A stretch of DNA of 64,000 bases. Origin: Dichotomocladium elegans (Eukaryota > Mucoromycota > Mucoromycetes > Mucorales > Lichtheimiaceae). How positions within the stretch are numbered: the stretch's first letter is position 1; each line of letters opens with the position of its first letter. Both the position numbers and the translations under genes were made by a program. Below are positions 38,734 to 48,227 of this stretch, piece by piece. The DNA lies in NCBI GenBank assembly GCA_025716815.1, contig JAIXMN010000001.1:434001-498000 (forward strand). The letters are read 5' to 3'. A model generated the notes under the pieces. The model did not search any database, was not told where the DNA came from, and saw only the letters and a list, made by a program, of their open reading frames with translations.

Positions 38734-40237
38734 CTAGGTTGAATCCTCGGTGGGAGAATCAGCAAGATACTGAGTGATGGGAATTCGCGTGTAAGATACT
38801 GAACTTGTGGTGGACAAATGTGGAGGAGTCTCGATATCCATAGGAAGTAAAATGGATGCTATGCTGAGGTTATTGGGTTGTGGTTGTGCTAAAGTAGTAC
38901 GGCTCTCTGACGCTTCGTTGTCGCCGTCATCAACGTTCATGGCGTAGAACTGGTCGCTTGCACGCGTATAGGATGCTTCGCGACGTGTGATGATCTTAAT
39001 GCCTTGGTTGGCAAATGCTTTCGACAAGGCCGTTGATTCTGGAGTCTGTATATATTAGTTAATCCAGTTTGCGCTCTTCGGGTGGTTGTTGTTTTACTGA
39101 CTTGTCATTCCAGGAAACTAAATAGTCATGTTTATAAGAGTCACAGCTGTTGAAGCCGCTGCCGCCACCGCTGCCACTGCTGCTGCCGCTGCTGCTACTG
39201 CTGCTGCTGCTGCTGCTGCTGGCGCCACCCTCCCCAATGTGCTTGCCCATACCTTTTTTGCGGTGTAGACAGTAAAGGGGCAGGAAAAGACATCGGCTGT
39301 GACAGTCGGAGGAAATAAGCTACTTGTCAATTAGCGGATATCGAACGCTGTCTCTTTTTTTGGGGGGTGGTGAGGAGGTTGGAACAGATGGATAACATAC
39401 CCGGCCACATCCATCAAGCAAAAACGAAGTGTGAATCGGCCCTCCGTTCGAACGGAGAGGTCGTGAAATATAAAATAAATTCCTGGTTCGCCAAACTCAT
39501 TCAGGAGACGATTCGCATTGGCACTCACGGTACCAACAAGGTTACGCGTTGCCTTGGGGTTTTTGAGGGAAATCACAAGTCTCCCCTGCGTACCGTGCTG
39601 TGTCGTGGAAGGTGCTATGGACGAAGGCACGATGACAACACTCCGGTTCTCTTTCTTATCCTCGTCATACAGGTCACAATGTACTACCCAAGCGGTTTGG
39701 GGCTCAATTTCCCTATTGCATTCCCGCGTACCCATGTGTGAGAGAATGACGAGTGAGAAAAAAAAGGGGGGGGTTGGCGGGGAACAGGCATGCCCCCCAT
39801 TTCTGTTCTTGGATGGATGTTCCCGATTCCCCCCTCCCCCGCGCCATCTGGGGCGTTTTACATATATAATATATATATACCCATATATGTATATCCACAT
39901 ACGTTACTTTCCCCAGCGAGCCGTCGTGATGTTCAATAAAAAGTTGGAGGATAGCCGGAGGATCCAGGAGTCGGCGGTCTTTCTCGCCAAATCCGCAACA
40001 TCGAGCACGTACAGGATTCTGAACAACCTCTAACCCATAGCCAACGAATAAAGCGGGATAATAAATAAGCGATTATGCACACGCACACACACGCACACGC
40101 ACACACGCACACACGCACACACGCACACACGCTCACACGCTCACACACACACACGCTCACACACACGCTCACACACACAGAAGATTAAGTTGCAAATGTT
40201 ATAATGTACCAAGTCGGTATTTATGAGACGTGGCCAT
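38734..40237 (-). CDS. Velvet-domain transcriptional regulator
   Basis: Six exons: 40237-40210, 40029-39903, 39712-39401, 39322-39253, 39117-39102, 39038-38734; 285 residues. The velvet fold is complete: YRLEVVQNPVRARCCGFGEKD, RLLDPPAILQLFIEH, FHDLSVRTEGRFTLRFCL, MDVAGSLFPP, DPFTVYTAKK-like SCPFTVYTAKKFPGM, then STALSKAFANQGIKI. By family it is a DNA-binding regulator linking light or stress to development and secondary metabolism, working as homo- or heterodimers in the nucleus. Exon 5 is a 16-nt microexon supplying FPGMT. Intron 1 carries a long CA/TG repeat and intron 4 carries a CAG-type repeat, so an automatic caller would easily mis-model this gene. The tail is Ser/Thr-rich. Confidence 0.9.
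39152..39222 (-). repeat. AGC-type trinucleotide repeat in velvet intron 4
   Basis: Imperfect AGC/GGC triplets that would read as polyserine/glycine if translated, but they lie between a GTATGG donor and the TATTTAG acceptor of the FPGM microexon, so they are intronic in my model. Confidence 0.75.
40078..40180 (+). repeat. CA/TG microsatellite in velvet intron 1
   Basis: About 100 bp of ACACGC / CTCACA variants. On the gene strand it is a GT-rich tract full of potential donor dinucleotides, lying in the 180-nt first intron. Confidence 0.92.
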
Positions 40238-41006
40238 GATTCCGCACTGTGCAATGACAGACCAGGGCAAAGATTAAGCGATAAACATGGAATAAAGAGA
40301 GAGAGAGAGAGGAAGAAAAACCCGAAGCCTGAGTTTTGCTTCCCCCGACCTGGAATTGGGGTTGGGGAAAAAGTATTCGATCTCATCATCGCTGAGGTCA
40401 TCCCTTTTTTCCCTCCGACGCTCTCGTTCTCCTTGCTTTTCGGCACGAGTGAGACGGTGGTGCTTCTTTTGACCATCAGGCGGTGAGGATGGGTTGCGGT
40501 GCTATGCGACTTTGCGAATCGCCCATGGTTGACAATATATGCTTTTCAAGCTTGAAGAATTGAGTGCATCTGACTGCAGAAAGGAGCTAGGGCAGCAACA
40601 TGGATGATTGCATGACGAGAAAGGATCCGGATAGCTTTCCTTTTAAGCCAAAAAAAAAAAATCAGTGGAGATAAGCAAGCTTCATTGACCGGATGGAGCC
40701 TGAGGCACTTGGGGAGGGGGATTATGCGATCGATTTTCAGAATTCAAACAAGGCGCCAGTCCGAAGGAGGAGAGAGAGAGAGGAAAACCTCGTCTTTTAT
40801 TTTGATGTTGCTTGGTTTCGTGATAGCTTTTCGTCTTTGGGCAGAGGCGATGGTGTCCTTAAAGAAGGAAGCGAAGCCTCTCCATAGGTATCCTCGTGGA
40901 GGCCCAAGCTCCGCAGCATCCAGGGCAACACGCCCAGCCTGACAGGCAAAAAGTAAGTAGACAGTAACGAAATGAAGAATAGATATGCGGCTTATCGCTG
41001 TTTCAT
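40238..41006. other. Intergenic between velvet and SEC2-like genes
   Basis: Promoter of velvet and 3' flank of the SEC2-like gene, both on the minus strand. GAGA tracts at 40298-40312 and 40770-40781. A plus-strand open frame near 40685-40942 shows no conserved feature. Confidence 0.45.
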
Positions 41007-42569
41007 TCACCTTGCATAGAACATTTGCAGCCGTAGCCGCATGGCTTCATGGTATAGGTCCGAAACAGACCGTGCGGTGTAATAGCCCTGGTGGACATTG
41101 CGTATGAACGTGTAAAACTCGCAGACGGCGACCAGCCTGTCTCGGCAGAAGCGGTCGATGCACGCCCAGTCGTCGTAGTAAGAAGTGCGGACGCGGTAGG
41201 CGAGAGGCGCAGTTGGATCATCGGGCGGCCGACCGCAGGCCTGGCAGCCGACAAAAAGACCAGCGTCGCCGCTGCCGCTCGTCGTCGTGGAGCTGCTGAA
41301 CCGCTCCCAGAGATTGAGCTTCAGGACCGAGATCCGCGGTGGTGTCTCCGAAAGCCGGATCGACCTCGCCTGGGCGGCTGCGAACCCTGCGGGCGTCTCT
41401 TCGATGAAACACGCGTTGAACAGAATGGCATCGACAAGCTTCCGGGAAGACATGCGCGAGTTGGGCCCGAACCGGAGACACGGGAGGATGTCCTCCTCCA
41501 GACAAGGCCTCAGGAACGGCAGCGAGCTCAGCTTCTTGAGCGGCAGGACCATGCTCTGTCGCACAAACGACTTGAACTCGTTCAGCAGCATCGTGTCGAT
41601 TCCGGCAATCGTCTGGTTCGTCGCCGACCCCGCTTTTTTGACCGAGAGCCGGAGCTGTTGGCAAAAGAGATCCACCAGGTCGTGGCCGGCTGTCCAATCT
41701 GGATCCTTATTGAGCCATAACTGCTGCTGCTGCTGCTGCTTCTTTTTCTTCTTTTTCTGCTGATCGCTCTTTTCCTCCGGCTGTTGTTGTTGCCCGTGAT
41801 GCACCTTTGGATGCGCGCTATCCTCCTCGTCCGCCGTGGGATCCTGCTGCTGCTGTTGCTCCTCCTCCTCCTCCTCCTGCTGCTGGATGATCTTTCGGAG
41901 TGCCTGAAGCTGCATATCCTGGACTGCTATTCGATCACGCGCGTTCTCGAGCTCTTTCAGGAGTCTCTTGTGCTGCAGCTCAAGATGGTACTTTGCTTTC
42001 TTTTCTACGGCAACCATGCCATTTGCCTCTTCGAAAAGCTGCTGCGAAAGGTTCTCGAGTTCTCTCTCAACGAGATTCTTGCCATGCTGGATCTCGACGG
42101 CCTTTTCAATCTCGCTAACATATTTTTCGTTAAGGACGGCCATGTCATGCTGCAATGAGCTAACCAGGTCATCCTTTTCGCGGACTGCCCGCAGCAGCGC
42201 GGCATGCTGCGCCTCTAGATCAGCCACTCTCCGCTCAGCAGCCTCAAGCGCAGACTGGGTCCCGACGAGGAACTTATGCTTCTCCTCCTCGGCAACGGGT
42301 ATCACACGATTACAGATCGAGCATATTCCAGATGAGTCTGTATTCTTGAGGACGTGTTGTTGGCATGGACAGTCGCCGTCTGCCACGTCTTTAGCTGATC
42401 CAGGCGTTTCCGGCGGCGAGAGCTCGAACGTCGATGATCGGGACGCTGTGCGAGCGGTTGTCGACTCGACCGCTGACTGGAGCTGTGCATAGACACTGGC
42501 AATGTCTGCGTGGTTCAGGCTGGCATTGGAGACCGGCGACGATGCAATGGAGGAGATTGGAGAAGCCAT
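41007..42569 (-). CDS. SEC2/Rabin-type Rab guanine-nucleotide exchange factor
   Basis: Single exon, 520 residues from the ATG at 42569 (context GCCATGG; an in-frame ATG at 42626 would add 19). A zinc-knuckle-like patch (CPCQQHV...GICSICNRVI) precedes the long Sec2 coiled coil (EAAERRVADLEAQHAALLRA, NEKYVSEIEKAVE, VEKKAKYHLELQHKRLLKEL). A low-complexity QQQ/EEE/KKK linker follows (41720-41880). The C-terminal domain (FKSFVRQSMVLPLKKLSSLP, GCQACGRP, FYTFIRNVHQGYY) is the RAB3IL1/GRAB C-terminal region. By family it activates the exocytic Rab Sec4/Rab8 on secretory vesicles, driving polarised growth at hyphal tips. Confidence 0.87.
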   Translation of the reverse strand: MASPISSIASSPVSNASLNHADIASVYAQLQSAVESTTARTASRSSTFELSPPETPGSAKDVADGDCPCQQHVLKNTDSSGICSICNRVIPVAEEEKHKFLVGTQSALEAAERRVADLEAQHAALLRAVREKDDLVSSLQHDMAVLNEKYVSEIEKAVEIQHGKNLVERELENLSQQLFEEANGMVAVEKKAKYHLELQHKRLLKELENARDRIAVQDMQLQALRKIIQQQEEEEEEQQQQQDPTADEEDSAHPKVHHGQQQQPEEKSDQQKKKKKKQQQQQQLWLNKDPDWTAGHDLVDLFCQQLRLSVKKAGSATNQTIAGIDTMLLNEFKSFVRQSMVLPLKKLSSLPFLRPCLEEDILPCLRFGPNSRMSSRKLVDAILFNACFIEETPAGFAAAQARSIRLSETPPRISVLKLNLWERFSSSTTTSGSGDAGLFVGCQACGRPPDDPTAPLAYRVRTSYYDDWACIDRFCRDRLVAVCEFYTFIRNVHQGYYTARSVSDLYHEAMRLRLQMFYAR

Positions 42570-43015
42570 GGCGATTGCTGTTTCACTCTTTCCGCCCCGA
42601 CCCTGCCTGCATAAATTTGGAACCATCTATTCCAGAACAGTGTTTCAGATGATTTCTGCTCAGCACAGAAAAACTTCCACAATCCCCATTTTCCCGCGGT
42701 GAAATAGTGGTCGACTCAGCAGCAATTCTTTCTTATCGAATTTCGGGGGGGGGTTGTGTTGATGAGGGGAACATAATTATTACAAAAAAAAAGAACAGAA
42801 AGAAACACACCGAGAGAGAGAGAGAGAGAGAGAGATTACGGAGTACAGAATATTGCAAGCTCTTGGCTCAGACGGGTGAGTTGGTGGGTCGGTGACGATA
42901 TCAATAGTAGTAGTAGTAGGAACAATAATAAATCGCATGCCATTCTCTCTGCTTCTTGCTGAAACCGCGGTTTACTGTACACATGAAGAGAAGCGCGGTT
43001 TTGGGGCGATATCGC
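42570..43015. other. Intergenic between SEC2-like and CYSTM genes
   Basis: Promoter of the SEC2-like gene and 3' flank of the CYSTM gene. GA microsatellite at 42812-42834. No gene seen. Confidence 0.5.
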
Positions 43016-43466
43016 TCAGAAAAGGGCGTCCAGAGTGCAGCATAGGCACATGCCTGCTAAACTATAATATTCAGGTTGAGGAACGGCGAATCCTGTTAGC
43101 ATTCTCTTGCCTCAACCCCCGCCCATCCAGTTCAATCCTCATCCTTTTACCAGCCACAGCAGCAGTCATCAGCAGCAGAGTTCTGTTGGTGTGGTTGTTG
43201 GACAATGACGGTTTGTGGAGGAGGTCTATATATATATATATATAATATTAAATGGGTTACGAGTGATTTTTAGTTTCTCTGTTGTTGTTGTAGGCCCATT
43301 GGAGCAACGCTTCTACTTACGCAGGCTGATAATAGCCGCCGCCAGGAGGTGCATAACCACCCCCAGCCACAGCAGCCGCAGGAGGAGGAGCATAGCCACT
43401 ACCATCAGGAGGAGGGGGAGCATAGTACTGGCCTTGCGGTGGGGGTGGGTATTGGTAGTCAGGCAT
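43016..43466 (-). CDS. CYSTM-type stress peptide
   Basis: Three exons, 43466-43321, 43225-43151, 43061-43016; 88 residues. The first half is a Tyr/Pro/Gly-rich spacer (MPDYQYPPPPQGQYYAPPPP, GGGYAPPGGGYYQPAPPP). The middle is QTVIVQQPHQQ. The C-terminus is a cysteine-rich transmembrane module (ADDCCCGCLAGMCLCCTLDALF), the CYSTM signature. By family these tail-anchored peptides sit in the plasma membrane and are linked to stress tolerance. The module is split by an intron after CCCG, and a caller stopping at TGGTAA or at the first stop after exon 1 would lose it. A TATA-like box lies about 65 nt upstream. Confidence 0.85.
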
Positions 43467-44042
43467 GCTAGATTGATAAGGATAAGCAAAAGAAGGGGGA
43501 AATGAAGGAAAGGAAAGAAAAAAAAATCTTATATATTTGTGTTTCTACGTCTTTTCTGGTCCGCTCTCAAGGACCGGAGGGACGAGCGCATTTTGCATTG
43601 CTTATTATATTAGTCTTCCATATCAGCAATCAGCCGGGGTGGGGGGTGGGGAAAGGATGGTGAGGGGACAGGCGCGCCGGAGTTCCTCCCTCTCGTGGCT
43701 GTCCATGTATCACGAAAAACACACACATCCATGAAAATCTGGAGACGCGCGCAGTGGTGTGAAAGCACTCGAGCCCACTTTTGTATTTTCTTGCTCGTAT
43801 ATAGCGTGCACAGTCGGCTTAAAGAGGATGCGGATAGACTCATCAGAAAGAGGGACAACAGGCGTTGGAATTGGGGGGAACAACTGTGCTAAGCAAAAGG
43901 ATGTGACGCACAAAAAAAAAAAAAAGAAAAAAAAAGACAGAAATGGGGAATGGGGCGGAGCATGATTCAGTCACCTGATATTTTGGTAGTCAGATTACAG
44001 TTACCACCACCCCCCGCTCCTCCGTTTCCTTCATAACAAGCC
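43467..44042. other. Divergent CYSTM/ERG28 intergenic region
   Basis: Upstream region shared by the CYSTM peptide gene and ERG28. Contains G-rich tract 43634-43660 and A-rich tract 43911-43936. No gene seen. Confidence 0.5.
43529..43538 (-). promoter_or_regulatory. TATA-like box of the CYSTM gene
   Basis: On the minus strand AAATATATAAG lies about 65 nt before the ATG at 43466. Stress-response-like AGGGG sequences occur further upstream (around 43664). Suggestive of inducible expression. Confidence 0.45.
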
Positions 44043-44733
44043 ATGGACACCATCATCGCAACCATGACCAGCATTTTTTCGACCCTGCCCGATGGTTACC
44101 TTCCGAAATGGTTCCTGTTCACGTCAGCTCTCGGCATCTTTAACACAATTCAGAACTTGATGACTGACAAGCTCACTAAGCGCGTCTACGCTAATAAGCC
44201 AAACGAAGGTGCGTTGGGAGGCAGGATGGAACGATAACAATCCAAAAAGGGGGGCGCCATAATAACATTTGCCTAATGTGTGTGTGTGTACTTGTTGCTC
44301 TCAGTGACGCCCCTGAGCTCTCGTTTCTTTGCAACATGGACGTGGTCAGTCAGCATGATCCGTATCTATGTTGCATTCCATCTCCAACATCGATTGTAAG
44401 TGGTGTAGATCCGTATCAAAAAACATCGAAGCCCTTCTCACATTCGGCATTTCCTGTTACCCCCGGATGATATAGCATGTATCAATTGGGTATCTGGACT
44501 TATGTGATTGCCCTAACCCATTATCTTGGCGAATTGTTTGTGTTTCGCACCTGTAAGCTCAATGGACCCTTCATGTCACCAATGTCTGTTGCTGGTAAAG
44601 ATCAAAGGAGTTGGGGTCGCATTGTAGTGATCGGGAAGTTTTCTAACCTCCAGCTTTTTTTTTTTTTTTTGGTCCAGTAACTTCTCTTGTCTGGATGATT
44701 TCTCAGCAGGAATACTACGTCAAGTACGACTAA
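44043..44733 (+). CDS. ERG28: Ergosterol biosynthesis scaffold ERG28
   Basis: Four exons: 44043-44208, 44305-44395, 44476-44594, 44678-44733; 143 residues. Four hydrophobic segments with the family landmarks LPKWFLFTSALGIFNTIQN, VTPLSSRFFATWTWSVSMIR, YVAFHLQHRFMYQLGIWTY, HYLGELFVFRT, and VTSLVWMISQQEYYVKYD at the end. By family it is an ER membrane scaffold that gathers the sterol C-4 demethylation enzymes (Erg25, Erg26, Erg27) and Erg6. The last acceptor follows an unusually long T run (44654-44670). Confidence 0.93.
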
Positions 44734-45307
44734 TTTGCTTCCGTGAGGAATAATTCATGGCCTCCATTCTTTCTTGTCTCAATGTTCAAGTGCCATGTTA
44801 TGCTTGTGGACGTACTTTTTTGGAAGAGGAAGGGACAGAGAGAAGAAGAAGAAGACTAGACGCTGTCGATTAGAGACAATTCGGGGTGACTAAAAGATCG
44901 GTATTTCTCTCTCTCTCTATCCGGTGTCAACTATCGCGCACGCGCACCTTTACGTAATTTGTTTATATATAAACACGTGGTCATCGGTTTCTATCCGCGG
45001 CATTCCCGATCTTGTTAACATTTGTGCTATTTCATTTTTCAAAAAAAGGGGGGAGGGTCCGCTTTAATCTCGTAACGTACCAGCTTTTGCCCAAACAAAC
45101 GTATTGCACCCGCCAGACTGCATTAAAAAAAGTTACTTATTTATTGTTGACGATATTTTACTAACGGGGGGGGGTAGTTTGGGAAGTGCGGGGTACAGTG
45201 CTAGGATACGCATAAATGGCTAAGAACAAGGGTATTAGAGCCCACCCCAAATACTGAATCGCGCGCGCGCGCGCGAGAGAGAGAGAGGTTTTACCTTGAG
45301 GAGGTCG
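44734..45307. other. Convergent intergenic region
   Basis: 3' flanks of ERG28 (plus) and the MGAV-type gene (minus). No gene seen. A GC/GA microsatellite lies at 45260-45288 and a CT run at 44908-44919. Confidence 0.5.
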
Positions 45308-45496
45308 CTATACCCTTCCTGACCGGCAAGACCGGCAAGTTAGGCAATTCCCAATGGCACGGAAAACGCCCGATATGGCACCGGCAATAGTCGAGATGAT
45401 GGACTCAAGGAAGCCGGCGACGGCACTGATCAGGCCAGTGAATAATGATGCAATGGAGTGGACAATATTGCTGAGACAAGAAAATACGGCGCCCAT
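45308..45496 (-). CDS. Small hydrophobic MGAV-type fungal protein
   Basis: Single exon, 62 residues from the ATG at 45496. The sequence starts MGAVFSCLSNIVHSI and continues with repeated I/A/G-rich amphipathic stretches (LFTGLISAVAGFLESI, ISTIAGAISGVFRAI), ending in NCLTCRSCRSGRV. Small proteins of this layout, MGAV.SC at the start and CLTC plus basic residues at the end, are widespread in fungi but of unknown function. The N-terminal MGxxxS, with a following Cys, is a possible N-myristoylation and palmitoylation site, so membrane attachment is likely. A TATAAAAGG box and a perfect CRE lie directly upstream, suggesting strong, regulated expression. Confidence 0.8.
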   Translation of the reverse strand: MGAVFSCLSNIVHSIASLFTGLISAVAGFLESIISTIAGAISGVFRAIGNCLTCRSCRSGRV

Positions 45497-45549
45497 GATG
45501 TATAAAGCAGAGAGGGGATGTTCATCGGCCAAAACAACCCAATCAGCCC

Positions 45550-45558
45550 CCTTTTATA
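45550..45558 (-). promoter_or_regulatory. TATA box of the MGAV-type gene
   Basis: TATAAAAGG on the minus strand, about 55 nt before the ATG at 45496, flanked downstream by GGGG (part of an AGGGGG element). Confidence 0.6.
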
Positions 45559-45584
45559 GACACGTTTCATTTTGTCCACATGGA

Positions 45585-45592
45585 TGACGTCA
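45585..45592. promoter_or_regulatory. CRE palindrome TGACGTCA upstream of the MGAV-type gene
   Basis: Perfect ATF/CREB-type site about 27 nt upstream of the TATA box. A further ACGTCA half site (TTACGTCAA) lies at about 45632-45640. The arrangement CRE-TATA-ATG is compact and typical of an inducible promoter. Confidence 0.6.
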
Positions 45593-45963
45593 AGTTCGCC
45601 ATCTTGAAACAACCAACGGAGTAAGCCCAAATTACGTCAATAAAGAAAGTTTCCAAAGGACTAAGTCGTTTACAGTATCAACCGGACGGAGATCACACAC
45701 CGCCCTTCCCGGCCTTTTTGATGGTAAAGCGCTATCATCATCAGCGCAACCGCCGCCCCCCCCGGACCAGTGAAGGCCGCTAACTTGGGGGAAACGCCCT
45801 GCGGGTGTCACAGAGGGGAGCGCGGGAGGGAACCATCACTATGATATTTGGAGAGAGATCACTGTGAATGGCCATGTCTCTCAATGTCTGCAACGGCATC
45901 ATACACATTGATAGTCGAGGAATGTATTATATGGTAGTAAAAAGTACAGTATTATATACAGTT

Positions 45964-48227
45964 CTAGAAGTTCATCAGTGGGGTCCGTTGACTTCCCCGG
46001 GGGTATACCAACAACGTAGCAACAAACAGACCAATCGTGATACCTATCCATTATCACCATAGAGTAAATCGTTTTTTGTTGTTTGTCCATACAGCCAGAC
46101 GGAACTTACCTATCGCAGTCTCGATCATTGCCAGCGCAAAGGAGGCGCCGTTATTTCCGAGTGTGTTCGCCGTCGAGTCATCTGTTGTACTGGAGTCAAA
46201 CAGACCGTAGCCGGCCTTAAGCCCCAAACTTCCGGGTGTGAGGTAAAAAATGCCGAGCAAAACGGCGTCGAATGAGAGCTTCCCGGTTAATTTTGTGTAT
46301 AGGTTTCCCAGAAGGCCGATTGAGAATGCAGGAACGACCTGCAGGATCTGGGAGGGCGCACCTGCGTGGCACGACAGGAGGTAATTCACCACGTAACCGA
46401 CCGCAGAGACAATAATGCAAAGAGGCCACCGGAATGGCCGGGCGCGGACATAGACGCAGTACGTTAATGCAAAGAGTGGAACTAGCAGAAAAAAAAAGCG
46501 TTGATCGATGCGCTGGGCGTCGCACGATGTGAGTGTGCTGGCCCGACCGCATTCGCTCGACGTGTGTGCCGTGCTCGGGTCAATAGCAATGTATAGTTCG
46601 GAGCCCATCTGGATGCCGTAACTCAAAAGGAAGGAGTAGATAATCGCATAGACCATCCGCACCACACCGCTCACCAGCTGTCGCGATACGAGCTCGACGA
46701 TGGCGATGGCCATTGTGTACCCCGGCAAGATGACAATAAAGGCAGAGAAGGCAATCGATGTGAAACAAAATGAAAACAGCGTGAGGGCTAAAGCAAAGGA
46801 ATGATGTCAGCAAATGCTTTTGTCTTTCTTTCCGTCGCTTTATACGTGCCTCGCGCCACAAATCCGATGATGATGCATATGGTAATTTCCCAGATTGGCT
46901 GGAAACTCTGGATCCGACCCGTAAAAAGTTCATAAACGGCAAGGATCACTTGCGGACGGAATGAGTACGGAGCCTAGAGAGAGCTCGACTTTGACTTGGA
47001 CGCTGTACTTACTCGCAAGGCCGCCGGATACAAGGGCGTCGTACCAAAAGCCACCAAAGAACAATAGGCAGCCGCAGAAACTCGCTAGACCGTATACTAG
47101 CGGGTTGAGCCACTTTGAATAAAAGGGCGGGTCTGTCATCACCCGATCTATAAACTCGAGGGCCTCATCGACGGACACCTCGCCGTGAGAAACGAGGCGC
47201 TCGAGACGATAGACCTCCCCGAGCTTGTGCATCTCAAAGTCCTGCGGCTGACGGATAAAGTGGGTCTCTGTCGTGTGGGTACTGGGATCAAACACGCTCA
47301 TGAGCATGACATTGGGAACCGACACGTACTCGGCTTGGACACCCACTGTCTCCGACACACGCCGCATCACGTACTCGAGCCGGTGGGCTGGGCACCCATA
47401 AAGCATGAGCGATTTAGCGAGTTTGCAGAGAAACTCTTGCTTTTGCAAGATATTCGCAATCTCAAAGGTGATGCGGACGCGGTCTTCGAGCGTTATGGGC
47501 TCGAACTGGGAGGCGGTGGTGCAGGTACTGTCGACAGAGGACCGGCGAGACACCGATGGTGTTTCGAGTTTGCGTTTCTCAAGACTAGGCACGAGATGGT
47601 TGTGTGCCAGCCAGCTAATCGGACGGTGCGGAGGCTTCGGTCGCTTTGGCCGCTTTGACCATTTTTCCTCCTACAGACATCATGAGCAAAAGGAAAGAAC
47701 CGAATCGGTATATATGCGTGCGTGTGTCACCTTACCTTTTTCGCTTTCCGGGTCTTCTTTAAATCCATGTTCTTTTCTTTACGCCGTGACTGTGCTTCTA
47801 GACGCATCAGGACGGACAGAACACTGCCTCCTTCCACAGGCCTTTCCTTCATCGAATTGTCAGACTCTGAACTGAATCGCCTATGCGTATTTTTCTCTCT
47901 GTTGCCCCTTGACACCTGGAACCGGTCCAGTGTTGCTGACGGATTGCGGGGCGGGTGATTACTCAGCATCCGTTCCACAAGTTGAGCTGATTCGACAACA
48001 TGGTCTTGGAAGCGCACATGTCGGTCCTGGGCATCCTGATGCTCCAAGACGGCGCCGAGAAGGGTATCGGAGGAATCGTTCAAGGTCCCAACGTCATCGG
48101 CGGGCGGGGGAGTTGCATCAACACTATTGTCTTCTCGTTCCGCAGAGACGACGAGCTCGGGTATATTGGGACATGAATATGAATGACTTAATGTTCGCCG
48201 GCTTTCGGTTCTGTCAAGCTGGTCCAT
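45964..48227 (-). CDS. ThrE/PRM10-type membrane transporter
   Basis: Five exons: 48227-47736, 47670-47013, 46948-46850, 46787-46110, 46043-45964; 668 residues. A ~240-residue cytosolic region is rich in Ser and charges. The conserved ThrE (DUF1212) domain follows: FLCKLAKSLMLYGCPAHRLEY, PNVMLMSVFD, EVSVDEALEFIDRV, then about ten membrane segments (PLVYGLASFCGCLLFFGGF, IVILPGYTMAIAIVELVSRQ, PAFSIGLLGNLY, LLGIFYLTPGSLGLKAG). It ends ITIGLFVATLLVYPRG. Bacterial ThrE exports threonine; yeast PRM10 is pheromone-regulated with unknown substrate. Intron 3 is read as GC-AG (CGAG|GCACGT), because the nearby GT four bases on breaks the ARALTLFSF frame. Exon 3 starts at CGCAAG|TGATCC; this junction is the least certain. 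Confidence 0.86.

Larger units (their letters stand above)
45497..45963. other. Intergenic, promoter of MGAV-type gene
   Basis: Contains the TATA and CRE sites annotated separately and, to the right, a GC-rich block (45690-45820) of unknown role. The 3' flank of the ThrE-type transporter gene is at the right end. Confidence 0.5.

Noticed and set aside
39059..39250. Polyserine/glycine protein on the minus strand
   Set aside because: It is the AGC repeat inside velvet intron 4; the flanking exons join in frame without it.
39933..40178. Cys/Val-rich small protein on the minus strand
   Set aside because: Translation of the CA/TG microsatellite in velvet intron 1, in the wrong frame for exon 2.
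41091..41763. Long plus-strand frames opposite the SEC2-like gene
   Set aside because: Antisense shadows of a GC-rich coding exon; no domain, while the minus strand carries the family motifs.
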